From Oceanithermus profundus DSM 14977 (GTDB taxonomy: Bacteria > Deinococcota > Deinococci > Deinococcales > Marinithermaceae), in contig NC_014753.1 in NCBI RefSeq assembly GCF_000183745.1, positions 1-64,000 on the forward strand: 64,000 bases of DNA, given 5' to 3'. A program made the position numbers and the translations under genes. The notes under the pieces were generated by a model that saw only the letters and a program-made list of their open reading frames with translations, ran no database searches and was not told the DNA's origin. Every line of letters starts with the position of its first letter. The stretch's first letter is position 1. Of this stretch, positions 41,091 through 49,007 are shown in pieces.

Positions 41091-41516
41091 GTGAGGCTGA
41101 AGGTGCGTTTCGAGACCCCCATCGGCGTCCCCGTCGAGGCCGAGCTCGAGGACGGGGAGGACCTCTACGCGGTGCTGCGCGAGCGCGGCGCCGCCGGCTG
41201 GACCGCGGTGCGGTTGCGCTACCAGGGGATCGTGCTGCCGCTCGCCTGCGAGCGCTGCTTCGACTGGCGGCTGCTCGGGGCCAAGGTGGTGGAGTCGGGC
41301 GGCTTCGTCGAGGCGGTGACCCTGGGGGGCGCGGTCTACAAGCGGCGCGACCTCGCCGAGCGGCGGGACCTGCCGCGGGTGATCAAGTATTCCCGCGGCG
41401 CCCGCGAGGGCGACCCGCCCCACCTGGTCGAGGGCTCGAACCAGGACCGCTACGTCACCCTGGTGCGCTTCGTGGGCGAGGGGTCCTGCCCGCCGGAGTT
41501 CTGCCGGGAGGGCTAG
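41091..41516 (+). CDS. hypothetical protein downstream of recombinase-like gene
   Basis: A 141-residue protein beginning at GTG 41091 behind GGAGGAAG. It has a beta-rich opening (RLKVRFETPIGVPVEAEL) and two cysteine pairs (ACERCFDW and SCPPEFC) that could bind metal. Unknown function. It lies 9 bases after the recombinase-like stop. Confidence 0.6.
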   Translation: MRLKVRFETPIGVPVEAELEDGEDLYAVLRERGAAGWTAVRLRYQGIVLPLACERCFDWRLLGAKVVESGGFVEAVTLGGAVYKRRDLAERRDLPRVIKYSRGAREGDPPHLVEGSNQDRYVTLVRFVGEGSCPPEFCREG

Positions 41517-41932
41517 GGCGGCCGGGCCGCGACCCGGAGGAAGGCGCCGCCGGGATCGAGGCGGCGCAGGGCGGCTTCGAGCTGGGGGCGGTGCACCCAG
41601 CGGCCGCCCTGGCGCATCAGGAAGAGGCCGCGGTCGGGCGCGTCCTCGCCCTGGACGACGAGGGCGAGCGCGCGCATGCCGGACTCCGGCGGCAGGTAGG
41701 GCACCGCGTACACCCGCGGCGCTTCGAGGCCCAGCGGCTCCAGGCGCTCGCACAGGCCGTGGACCGCGCTCGGGGGGAGCGGCTTGGCGCGGCGGCGCAG
41801 GCGCCCGAAGCGACGGGTGAGCCCGGGGTCGGTAAGGCGGGCGGCCAGGGCGGCCTCGAAGGCCTCGGGGAGGGGCCGGCCGGCTACGCTCTTCAGGCGC
41901 AGGTGCGGCGGCGGGGGCGGGTTTCGTGCCAT
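41513..41932 (-). CDS. hypothetical protein
   Basis: A 139-residue basic protein, Pro- and Arg-rich (MARNPPPPPHLRLK...). Not recognised. It converges on the 41091-41516 gene, overlapping at the stops by 4 bases. A GC-rich hairpin lies upstream of it. Confidence 0.55.
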   Translation of the reverse strand: MARNPPPPPHLRLKSVAGRPLPEAFEAALAARLTDPGLTRRFGRLRRRAKPLPPSAVHGLCERLEPLGLEAPRVYAVPYLPPESGMRALALVVQGEDAPDRGLFLMRQGGRWVHRPQLEAALRRLDPGGAFLRVAARPP

Positions 41933-41961
41933 CGTCGCTCCTTTCTTGGGGCCAAGGAAGA

Positions 41962-41985
41962 GCCCCCGCGCCTTCGCGCGGGGGC
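41962..41985. repeat. 10-bp GC hairpin
   Basis: GCCCCCGCGC and GCGCGGGGGC with a CTTC loop, nearly the same stem as the two terminators at 12962-13028. Here no clear T-run follows; on the minus strand the next bases are TCTTCCTTGG, a weak terminator tail. Confidence 0.5.
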
Positions 41986-42011
41986 CTTCGGTGGGAGGAG
42001 ACGGGGACCGT

Positions 42012-42248
42012 CTAGAGGCGGACGTAGTGGAAGCGTCCCCGGAGGTAGACCTGTAGTTCGATCGCTTCGGCGTCGGGCACGGCGCTCCTGGCGCGGGCGA
42101 CGGCGGCGTCGAGGTCCTCGCCGGAGTAGAGCGGCACCCGGTAGGGGGCCTGACCTTCCCCGGGGCGTACCAGCAGGACGGGTTCGGCGCCCTCGTCGAG
42201 GAGTTCCCTGGGGGACAGGTCGCCGTAGAGGCGTTCGTTCCTTTTCAT
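42012..42248 (-). CDS. small hypothetical protein
   Basis: A 78-residue protein with a central GEDLDAAVARARSAVPDAEAIELQVYL strand-helix-strand pattern. Unknown. ATG 42248 overlaps the upstream stop by 4 bases. Confidence 0.55.
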   Translation of the reverse strand: MKRNERLYGDLSPRELLDEGAEPVLLVRPGEGQAPYRVPLYSGEDLDAAVARARSAVPDAEAIELQVYLRGRFHYVRL

Positions 42249-42814
42249 CGTTCGACTCCTTGCAGTTCGTCGAGGATGCGGTGCAGCAGCTTGAGGCTCT
42301 GGTGCACCCGCCAGGGCCAGCCGGCCCACTCGGCCTCGAGGAACCAGAGGTCGCCGTCGCGGCGCAGCTCCAGGTTGCGGGGGGCGCGGGGCTCCCCTCC
42401 CCTGCGGTGGGCGATGGCGATCAGCGGCGGGACCTCGGCGAGGCGCTTCTCCTTGAGCGTGCGGGCCACCTCGTCCTCGGAGGGGGGCTCGCCCTTGGTG
42501 CGCTCCAGGTGCTCGAGGAGATCCTCGTAGACGTCGGGCATCAGGGTCAGGAAGAAGCTCCAGGGGCCGCGCTCGGCGCCGAACCCGAAGCGGCGCCAGC
42601 GGCCCTCGTAGCGGAGGCGTTGACCCAGGTTGAAGCGGTACCCGGCGGAGTGCTGCATGAGGTAGTTGCTGATCTGGCCGCCGTCCCGGGCCCGGCGCGC
42701 CCCCAGGTTCCGAACCTCGATCACGGCCGGCCTCCCGGAGCGGAGCGCGAGGTGGAGGGCCTCGGTGCGTGCTGGGGGAAGGAGGGTCGAAAGCGCGGTT
42801 CCCACATGCCACAC
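42245..42814 (-). CDS. hypothetical protein
   Basis: A 189-residue protein with WFLEAEWAGWPWRVHQSLKLL near the C-terminus. Not recognised. Start is uncertain: GTG 42814 has no close ribosome binding site; a GTG three codons later is equally possible. Coupled to the next gene by a 4-base overlap. Confidence 0.55.
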   Translation of the reverse strand: MWHVGTALSTLLPPARTEALHLALRSGRPAVIEVRNLGARRARDGGQISNYLMQHSAGYRFNLGQRLRYEGRWRRFGFGAERGPWSFFLTLMPDVYEDLLEHLERTKGEPPSEDEVARTLKEKRLAEVPPLIAIAHRRGGEPRAPRNLELRRDGDLWFLEAEWAGWPWRVHQSLKLLHRILDELQGVER

Positions 42815-42843
42815 AGTCTGGCAAAACTCCGGTCTTCCTTGGG

Positions 42844-42872
42844 CGCAAAAAGTGTCCCCCTGGGTGGGGGAC
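42844..42872 (-). terminator. Rho-independent terminator
   Basis: On the minus strand, GTCCCCC and GGGGGAC arms with a 5-base loop are followed by ACTTTTTG. It ends transcription from the AlbA-like gene at 42936-44153. Confidence 0.8.
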
Positions 42873-42935
42873 GGGTAGGTGCGGGATGCGGGGCAGCTCA
42901 GGAGGACTCGTCGAGACGTCTAGGCCAGGGCTTTG

Positions 42936-44153
42936 CTAACCCACCGCCTGGCGGATGCGGTCGAGGAAGGGGCGGATGGGGTGGGCGAGCCTCTCGTAGA
43001 AGTAGTCCTCCTGGGTCATCCCGTCCTCGGGGGAAAGGTCCAGGGTCCGCATGGGCGTGAGGGGGAGCCGGGCCTCGACGAGGAGCTCACCAGGCGCGAT
43101 GGGGTAGCCGCACGATGGGCCCCGAGAGAACCGCACGTCGGTGGACTCCCCCGCCCCGACCAGGGCGACGTAGAACGGCGGCTCGAAACCCATGGACACG
43201 AGGGACGCCAGGTTGGGGGTCAGCGCTTCGGGGACGGCCTCGAGGAGCTCGTCGGTGCTCAAACAAAAGCGCTTCCCCGAGACCTCGAAGGCTCGGGCGT
43301 CGGGCAATCCGAGGAGCATCTCGCCCCGGTGGGTCAGGTAGACGAGCTCCTCGACGCTCCCGTCCTTGGCGTCGGGTCGGGTCCCCAGGGCACCGAAGTG
43401 GGTGGGTCGTAACCCCACCCGCGCTTCGGGAGGGCCGAGGAGCAGGTGCATCGCAGGGAGCCCGTCGCCCGCGGGTCCGATTTCGACCTCGCGACCCGAC
43501 ACCGCGAGCGGCACGGAGGCCACGTAGAGGTAGAGGCCCACGCCGTCGGTCTCCTTCACTGGAACGTTCCGGCCGTGCTGGGCCGCGTCGGCAAGCTCGC
43601 GCGCCCGGGCACGGAACCCCTCGAGGACGGTCCGGCGGTGCGCCCGCACCCGGTCGATCTCCGCGGCCGTCATGACGACGGTCTCGCGGCCGGACCTCTG
43701 GGGGTAGACCCCGTTCACCTGGTGCGGGGCGTCGAGGCTCGGCGGAATCTCGACGACGATCGCGTAGCGGCCGTCGTCCAGGTCGACCGTGACCACTCGG
43801 TTGTCGATGGGCGGGTCGGCGTGCTCCTCGAGAGCGTCTCGAAGCAGCATCGCGACATGAAACGAGGGGGCGCCGTCGAAGCCCACGAGCCGCACGGGAA
43901 GGTCGCCGGTGGCTTCGATCCCCTGCACGACGACGCCGCCGTGGGCGTTCGCCAACGCCGCTGCGGCATGGACGAGCGCTTCGACTTGAGACTCCCCCTC
44001 GTCGCGACCCGCCTCCTCGCCCTGGGGGGCCTCTTCATCTTCATCGGAGGGCCTTGGGACGTAGACGAGGTGGTGGCCCGCGCGCACGCGGTCGGTGACG
44101 AGGCGCTCGAGGTCTTTTTCCGTTGGGGGCATGCTGCCAAAGATCTTTTCCAT
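42936..44153 (-). CDS. AlbA_2-like (Schlafen-type) protein, degenerate active site
   Basis: A 405-residue paralogue of the gene at 44313-45533. It keeps the ALANAHGGVVVQGIEATGD strand-turn region and the GRYAIVVEIPPSLDAPHQVNG region with the GVYPQRSGRETVVM segment, but the LDYKRE motif of AlbA_2 domains is replaced by an acidic linker (residues 33-57, VPRPSDEDEEAP...). A leaderless promoter, TAGGCT, lies 6 bases before ATG 44153. The C-terminal part matches its neighbour in layout. Probably a regulatory or defence-related protein; no function is established. Confidence 0.7.
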   Translation of the reverse strand: MEKIFGSMPPTEKDLERLVTDRVRAGHHLVYVPRPSDEDEEAPQGEEAGRDEGESQVEALVHAAAALANAHGGVVVQGIEATGDLPVRLVGFDGAPSFHVAMLLRDALEEHADPPIDNRVVTVDLDDGRYAIVVEIPPSLDAPHQVNGVYPQRSGRETVVMTAAEIDRVRAHRRTVLEGFRARARELADAAQHGRNVPVKETDGVGLYLYVASVPLAVSGREVEIGPAGDGLPAMHLLLGPPEARVGLRPTHFGALGTRPDAKDGSVEELVYLTHRGEMLLGLPDARAFEVSGKRFCLSTDELLEAVPEALTPNLASLVSMGFEPPFYVALVGAGESTDVRFSRGPSCGYPIAPGELLVEARLPLTPMRTLDLSPEDGMTQEDYFYERLAHPIRPFLDRIRQAVG

Positions 44154-44159
44154 GTTTTT

Positions 44160-44165
44160 AGCCTA
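44160..44165 (-). promoter_or_regulatory. leaderless -10 box
   Basis: Minus-strand TAGGCT is separated by 6 bases (AAAAAC) from ATG 44153. There is no ribosome binding site, so the mRNA should start at the ATG. Confidence 0.55.
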
Positions 44166-44312
44166 GGGGGGATACGAAGGGGGGCCTGGTGTGCTAGAAC
44201 ACCACCCAGAGGGGCTCCGTGGACCTAGTCGGTACCGGTGAGGGATGGAGATGTACGTTGGGGACGGACTTTGCGAGCGCCCTCTCTACCGCGTAGCGGG
44301 CGGCGCAGAGGT

Positions 44313-45533
44313 TCATCCTCCTTCACCCAGGTCGTGCGCGAGCTGGCTGTGCGTGAATCCTCCTGCCTGCCAAAGGCGATCGAGGACGGGCTGGAGGCGG
44401 GCCGCCACCACCCGCGTGCCCCTTTGCCACGCCTCTTCGTCGCGCTCGTCGCTGGAAGCCTTGGCGATCGCCTCTACGTCATCGTCGAGGAGCAGTTGGT
44501 CGAGGAGCAGGAATGGCCTTTGTAGTTCTCGCCCACTGTACCGGGGCTTGCCGATCCTGTAGCCGTGCGCTCTCACCAAGACGAGGGCGAGGTAGTAGGG
44601 GCCCTCGAACCCCACGTCCCCCAGGCGGGGCAGGTTCTTGCGCAGCATCCTGGTGACGTTCAGCTCTATCGCATGGGCATCGATGCATTGGGGCTCTTCC
44701 CCGTGCTGCTTGCAGTGGGTGTATTCGCGGAGGGGCCCCACGCCGTGAAAAAGCTCGCCCTCGTGCGTCATCAGCGCGAAGTCCACGTGTGGTTCGCGCT
44801 CCTCGGCCGCGAGCAGTCCGTCGGCGTGGTGACCGAGCCGATAGCGCCCAGCGAAGGCGCTTAGCCACCGTATCGAGTGGAGCTCCTCAGGCCCGAGCAC
44901 GCGAACGGCCGCGGCGTCGTAGGTCGGAACCGAGGCCACGTAGAGGAGCGCCCCGGCCCAAAGCTCCCAGCGAACGGGGCCGTAACCGCTTTCGAGGTCG
45001 TCGATGCGCTGGCGCAAACGCTCGCGCATCTTCCTGATCACGTCACCCTTCTCGGCGAAGGCGCGGCGAACGTCCATGTAGCTCATACGCTCGGAACTCC
45101 TTCCCACCCTGCGATAGAACCGACCATCGGCCATGAGCGGGGCATTCAGGCTGCGGGGCACCTCGACGACGATCGCGTAGTTGCCGTCCTCGAGGCGGAC
45201 CGGCTGGGCGTGTACCTCGACCGCGGGTTCGGTGAGGTCGCGGATGGCGTGCTCGAGGGTAGACGCGGCACGGTCCGGGTCGTCGAGCTCCATCCCCACG
45301 AGCTCCTTGGGGACTCCGCCCTCTTCCTCCACCCCGTAGATCAGGTAGCCCCCGTAGGCATTGGCGAAGGCGGCCGCGTCCTTGGCGGCCTCCTTTCGGC
45401 CCCCTTTGGTCCCCAGATCAGCCTCGCGCTTGTAGTCGAGGTAGGGCCCTTCGGAGACCTCGCGGTCGATCAGCGAGCGGAGGTCCTCCTCGGTGAGGGC
45501 GGAAGTGGGCACCCCGAAGATCTTGCGGTACAT
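44313..45533 (-). CDS. AlbA_2-domain (Schlafen-type) protein
   Basis: A 406-residue protein. Residues 30-75 show the AlbA_2 signature LDYKREADLGTKGG...AFANAYGGYLIYGVEEEGG, and further on NYAIVVEVPRSLNAPLM with GRFYRRVGRSSERMSYMD. Such proteins are often called putative DNA-binding or Schlafen-like and are linked with regulation or defence. It is followed by a divergent paralogue, suggesting tandem duplication. ATG 45533 is preceded by TAGAAT at 6 bases: leaderless. Confidence 0.82.
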   Translation of the reverse strand: MYRKIFGVPTSALTEEDLRSLIDREVSEGPYLDYKREADLGTKGGRKEAAKDAAAFANAYGGYLIYGVEEEGGVPKELVGMELDDPDRAASTLEHAIRDLTEPAVEVHAQPVRLEDGNYAIVVEVPRSLNAPLMADGRFYRRVGRSSERMSYMDVRRAFAEKGDVIRKMRERLRQRIDDLESGYGPVRWELWAGALLYVASVPTYDAAAVRVLGPEELHSIRWLSAFAGRYRLGHHADGLLAAEEREPHVDFALMTHEGELFHGVGPLREYTHCKQHGEEPQCIDAHAIELNVTRMLRKNLPRLGDVGFEGPYYLALVLVRAHGYRIGKPRYSGRELQRPFLLLDQLLLDDDVEAIAKASSDERDEEAWQRGTRVVAARLQPVLDRLWQAGGFTHSQLAHDLGEGG

Positions 45534-45539
45534 GCTTTC

Positions 45540-45545
45540 ATTCTA
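45540..45545 (-). promoter_or_regulatory. leaderless -10 box
   Basis: Minus-strand TAGAAT is followed by 6 bases (GAAAGC) and ATG 45533. The same TANNNT-N6-ATG layout occurs at the paralogous gene. Confidence 0.6.
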
Positions 45546-45585
45546 GGGGACCGGGTGGTGCGCCGGATGTGGCCCGGGATGGAAG

Positions 45586-45609
45586 GAAGGGGCCCGTAGG
45601 CCCCTTCCG
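45586..45609. terminator. terminator-like hairpin
   Basis: GGAAGGGGCC and GGCCCCTTCC are perfect 10-base arms with a CGTA loop, lying after the stop of the sigma-like gene on the minus strand and before the AlbA_2 promoter. The tail on the minus strand is TTCCATCC, so it is a weak intrinsic terminator. Confidence 0.5.
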
Positions 45610-45627
45610 CTACGCGCAGCCGGGCGG

Positions 45628-46470
45628 CTAGGCCGCCGCGGCCTTGCCCGTGAGACCCGCGGCCCAGCGCAGCTTGGCCTGGGCGCGTTCGTAGGCCGCC
45701 CGGAGGGCCTTGGGGACGTACCCCAGGCGCTTGAAGGCCTCGAGGGCCTCCTCCTCTTCGGTGGCCAGCTTGGCGGCCGCCTCGAGCTCGGCCAGGGTCT
45801 CCTTGGCCTCGCTTTCCCCGAGGGCCGCCTCGAAGGCGGCGGCGGGATCGTACCGCTCGTCGGCGATGAGCTCGCCGATGGTGGTCGACCCCTCCTCGCC
45901 CACGGGCCGGTCCAACTCCAGAACGGAGAGGAGCTGGAGGGCCCAACTCACCCGCTCGGGGTCGGCTTCGCGACCCCGGCGGCCATCGCGGGGCTTCGCG
46001 ATCTCCCCCGCGATGGCCTCGGGGGTGGCCGGAAGGCCCTTCCCCTCGAGGTTGCGCTTGACCGCCGCCACCTGGCGCAGGAAGCGCGCCATGGCGGTCG
46101 AGAGCGAGACGCCCCCGCGCTCCATGGCCATCTGGTCCTCCAGGTGGACCTTCAGGTCCGCCAGGAAGAGGCGGGCCATGGAGACCCGGCGTGCCAGCAC
46201 TCGCTTCGGGAGGCGGTGCACCCACTCACCCAAGAAGGCGAAGCCGTCCTGGACGAGGTCCTGGTACCGCTCGAGCGAGCCGTAGCTCAGCTCGAAGGCC
46301 ACCAGGTGGATCACCGGGGCCATGCCCCGGTAGAGCGCCTCCACCGCGGCGCCCCGCTCACCGTTCAGGTACGCGGCCGCGGCCGCGTACATCTCTCCAC
46401 GGCTGGGGGGAGACTCGGCCGCCCAGCGCTGGAGGACCTCCACGGACGTCATTGCTGCTCTTCTTCCCAT
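45628..46470 (-). CDS. putative sigma-70 family factor
   Basis: A 280-residue protein with sigma-like features: a region 2-like helix with LERYQDLVQDGFAFLGEWVH, then VSLSTAMARFLRQVAAVKRNLEGKGLPATPEAIAGEI like region 3, then LDRPVGEEGSTTIGELIADERYDPAAAFEAAL, a hallmark of sigma-70 linkers, and a C-terminal helix-turn-helix-like LKRLGYVPKALRAAYERAQAKL region. Promoter-binding residues of region 2.4 are not obvious, so it may direct RNA polymerase to element genes or be a derived protein. Start could also be ATG 46452. Confidence 0.6.
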   Translation of the reverse strand: MGRRAAMTSVEVLQRWAAESPPSRGEMYAAAAAYLNGERGAAVEALYRGMAPVIHLVAFELSYGSLERYQDLVQDGFAFLGEWVHRLPKRVLARRVSMARLFLADLKVHLEDQMAMERGGVSLSTAMARFLRQVAAVKRNLEGKGLPATPEAIAGEIAKPRDGRRGREADPERVSWALQLLSVLELDRPVGEEGSTTIGELIADERYDPAAAFEAALGESEAKETLAELEAAAKLATEEEEALEAFKRLGYVPKALRAAYERAQAKLRWAAGLTGKAAAA

Positions 46471-46669
46471 CTTCTTCCTCCCACCCCGACGGGTGGCTTA
46501 CCAGCACGACCGGGGTGGGCTTCCTGGCCCCCTCCCGGCGCGCCGGCGCCGTCGGGGACCAGTTCGAGCCTAGCGCACCAGCGGTCCGGGCTGGGCGCGA
46601 AAAAGGAGCCGCCGGATCGCGCCGGCGGGCCATACACTTTTTCCCTTCATTGTTGGAAGGGAGCCGGGG

Positions 46670-46857
46670 TATCATTGGGACTATGAGCGGCTAGGCACGA
46701 GACACCATATGCGAACCGCCCGGATTGGGGAGTCCGGGCAGCGCAGAAGCCATCTTGACGTGGGCGATCTCTCTAAAGCCCACTTTACAAGAAAACCGGC
46801 CTCTGCGCAAGGGGGAGCGTATTGTCTCGAATCCCGGCCTACCGCTCGGGAGGTCGT
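46670..46857 (+). promoter_or_regulatory. promoter and structured leader of the rep-like gene with a 3-codon ORF
   Basis: A TATCAT -10 box (46670-46675) lies 7 bases before ATG 46683, which opens a complete three-codon frame (ATG AGC GGC TAG). The 175-base leader has hairpins at 46718-46739 and 46760-46783 and two competing pairings: CTCTGCGCAA (46801-46810) with TTGCGCAGAG (46865-46874, inside the rep start) or TCTGCGC (46802-46808) with GCGCAGA (46741-46747). This looks like copy-number control by attenuation. The sigma-like gene points the other way, so its promoter must also lie in 46471-46670; I see no clear box. Confidence 0.45.
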
Positions 46858-47859
46858 ATGCCATTTGCGCAGAGCAGGACGGTAAATTCTCCACCTTCGT
46901 TCCTTCGAGGGATCGCCCAACCCAAAGACCTTTGGGTCGCGGGTGAGACGACGCGAGCCTGGGACCGGGTGCTGCCCCGGGACCGCAAGGCGTTCGCCCT
47001 CGAGCTCGCCCGGGAGCTCCTGGCGGGGCGCCACGTGGGCCGTACGCGCCAGGCCCGCGAGCACGCCGAGCGGGTCCTCCACTACCTGGTCTACCTGGGC
47101 CTCCAGCAGGCCCAGCGCAGCCGCCAGCGGCGGGCGTCCGAGGTGGCCGTGCACGTGGTGCAGAGCCTGGCCGCGGTGCGGCTGTGGCCCGAGGCCAAGC
47201 CCGAGACCGCGCGCAAGCGCTTCGGGGTGGCGCTGAGGCGCCTGGCCTCCCTGGGCCTGGTGCGCCACCGGGGGCACGTCGCCGACCTGCGCTCGAGCTC
47301 TGGCCGGATCCTCTACGACGGCACCGTTGTGCGGGTGCGGCTGCGGCCCGGGCAGGTGGGCGGCTTCCTGCCCGAGGACTTCACCCACCCCTGGCGCGAC
47401 CTGGCCGCCGACCTGGCCGCCGGGCGGACGGCGAAGGCCTTGATTCGTGCGCGCGAAGTTTCCCACACCTCTACCGAGGAAAGAGACTTCAAAACCAACA
47501 CCTTGAAAGACTTGGGGTTTTCTTCTCCCTCACGCGTTCTTGCTTCGGTAGATACCTGGGAAACTTCGCTCCCGCCCAAGCCCTCGCGGGGCCAGATGCG
47601 CGACGCGATCGTGGACCTCGAGCTGGTGGAGGAAGCCCGCCACCTCGCCGTGGACCGGGTGGCCCGCATGATGGCCGCTGCGCTCGACGACGCCGCTTCG
47701 GTACGCTACTTCGCCGGTCTCCTCTGGCGGGCGCTGCGTTCGGGGCGCCTCTACGCCCTCGCGCAGCAGCTCGAGCGCCTCATGGCCGAGGTCGAGGAGG
47801 GCGGCGTCCGGAAGCCGGGCGCCCTGCTCGCGTCGCGGATGGGGAAGCTGGCGGCGTAG
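46858..47859 (+). CDS. putative plasmid replication initiator
   Basis: A 333-residue basic protein with a winged-helix-like segment (ETARKRFGVALRRLASLGLVRHRG) and a C-terminal pattern of Rep proteins (RYFAGLLWRALRSG...LAEVEEGGVRKPGALLASRM), where many replication proteins end in a 'GGVxNPGALL' motif. Identification is by this resemblance. ATG 46858 lies four bases after GGGAGG; the frame extends to TTG 46822 through the leader. No iterons were seen. Divergent from the sigma-like gene. Confidence 0.55.
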   Translation: MPFAQSRTVNSPPSFLRGIAQPKDLWVAGETTRAWDRVLPRDRKAFALELARELLAGRHVGRTRQAREHAERVLHYLVYLGLQQAQRSRQRRASEVAVHVVQSLAAVRLWPEAKPETARKRFGVALRRLASLGLVRHRGHVADLRSSSGRILYDGTVVRVRLRPGQVGGFLPEDFTHPWRDLAADLAAGRTAKALIRAREVSHTSTEERDFKTNTLKDLGFSSPSRVLASVDTWETSLPPKPSRGQMRDAIVDLELVEEARHLAVDRVARMMAAALDDAASVRYFAGLLWRALRSGRLYALAQQLERLMAEVEEGGVRKPGALLASRMGKLAA

Positions 47860-47861
47860 GC

Positions 47862-47963
47862 TTAGTCATCGAAGACGTCTTCCGGGAAGGCGCTGCGGCT
47901 GGCGCGCATCTCGTCGAGGACCTGCACCACCTCCTGGTGGAAGCGGGCGAAGCGAGCCGTTGC
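47862..47963 (-). pseudogene. protein-like fragment without a start, in frame with the upstream gene beyond two TGA codons
   Basis: The 33-codon stretch ends TAA at 47862 and reads as a normal peptide (ARFHQEVVQVLDEMRASRSA, then FPEDVFDD). It has no start codon with a ribosome binding site. It is in the same frame as the gene at 48021-48275, separated from it by two TGA codons (47964-47966 and 48021-48023). A remnant of a longer gene, or a read-through extension. Confidence 0.35.
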
Positions 47964-48020
47964 TCAATCGAGACCCGCGGCTACGCCGGCAACGGGGTAA
48001 ATATGGGTCGAAGGTGGGGG

Positions 48021-48275
48021 TCATCCGAGTAGCCCCTCCCCCCTCAGCTCTGCCTTTGCGCGCTCGAGGACCTCGTTAGGGAAGGTGTCGAGGCCCCACA
48101 ACTGGGTTGCCTTCTCCCCTACCGCGATGATCGCGTAGCGCCAGCGGGGCTCCCTGCGGTCGACGAGGGCCAGCTCCGGCCGGCCGTGGTCGGGCGCCTC
48201 GGGCTGGTAAGAGAGGGCGAACCGCTCGTCGAGCTGGCGACTTTGCACTCCCCCGTTCGTTCGCTTGCGCGGCAT
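48021..48275 (-). CDS. small hypothetical protein
   Basis: An 84-residue basic-then-acidic protein, MPRKRTNGGVQSRQLDERF..., with a YAIIAVGEKATQLWGL strand pair. ATG 48275 follows AAAGGGGG. Unknown function. It is downstream of the 48288 gene. Confidence 0.5.
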   Translation of the reverse strand: MPRKRTNGGVQSRQLDERFALSYQPEAPDHGRPELALVDRREPRWRYAIIAVGEKATQLWGLDTFPNEVLERAKAELRGEGLLG

Positions 48276-48287
48276 TGAGCCCCCTTT

Positions 48288-48560
48288 CTAGAGCTCGCGG
48301 ACGGTGCGCTTGAGCTCTTCGAACAGCGGGGCGTGCTTGCGGGTGGGCACGACCCGGTAACCTTCGTTGATCAGTCGGCTCATGGCCTCGAGCACCTCTT
48401 GCAGGCGCTCGCGCCTTGCCCCGTCGTCGAGCAGGGCGTCTTCTACCCGCGCGCGCAGCCCCTGCAGGCGCTCAAGCTCGTGTTTCGGGGATGCCGGCTC
48501 TGCCTGTGCGAGCGAGGCAACCGCGGCCTTAAGGACGTCCTCGAGCGACTTATTGCTCAT
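48288..48560 (-). CDS. small helical hypothetical protein
   Basis: A 90-residue protein with two long helices and heptad Leu (LERLQGLRARVEDALLDD, ERLQEVLEAMSRLI). It may be a coiled-coil or small regulatory protein. GGAGA precedes ATG 48560. Confidence 0.5.
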   Translation of the reverse strand: MSNKSLEDVLKAAVASLAQAEPASPKHELERLQGLRARVEDALLDDGARRERLQEVLEAMSRLINEGYRVVPTRKHAPLFEELKRTVREL

Positions 48561-48650
48561 GGTCTTCTCCTTTCTCCTGCGACAACCCGGACGACTGCGA
48601 GGCCTGCACCCTGTGCAGCCTCGTTCCTTTCGCTTTCTTGTCAGGGGGTT

Positions 48651-49007
48651 CTATTGATGCTCTTCAGGGGCGCTTTCTTCGGCCAACCAGCGCTCGAAGA
48701 AAATGGCGTGATCTTCGAGCCGCATGGCCGCTTCGTGGGGGACTCGAACTTGCACGGTCTCGCGCACCAGCTCCGCAAGGCGTTCACTGGCCCAGAGGAC
48801 CTGCCGCGGAAGCGGATCCAGGGCCTCTCCGTAGCCATGCAGAACGTGGGCATCGCGCTCGAGATCGACGAGTAGGCGAACGGCTTCTTCGATCAGGGGT
48901 CCAGCGGTGGTAGGTGCATTGTGACGCGAGAGGCGGCGCAACAGGTCGGGGACCCGTGTCAGGTGCGACCGCGCGAGGAGCGCGGCTTCTTCTCGACTTC
49001 TGGACAC
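48651..49007 (-). CDS. hypothetical protein downstream of RES toxin
   Basis: A 118-residue helical protein starting at GTG 49007, which has AAGGAGGAGCC just upstream and lies inside the end of the RES gene (49-base overlap). The frame extends to 49115 but that part is inside the RES coding sequence. Function unknown; coupling suggests a role with the toxin-antitoxin module. Confidence 0.5.
   Translation of the reverse strand: MSRSREEAALLARSHLTRVPDLLRRLSRHNAPTTAGPLIEEAVRLLVDLERDAHVLHGYGEALDPLPRQVLWASERLAELVRETVQVRVPHEAAMRLEDHAIFFERWLAEESAPEEHQ

Noticed and set aside
40151-43060. A 969-residue plus-strand frame across the recombinase-like gene
   Set aside because: Arg/Gly/Ala-rich, overlaps the supported genes in another frame, and has no ribosome binding site.
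46471-46857. Iteron-type origin next to the rep-like gene
   Set aside because: No direct repeats of 15-22 bases are visible; only hairpins and competing pairings were found, so I annotate a regulatory leader instead.
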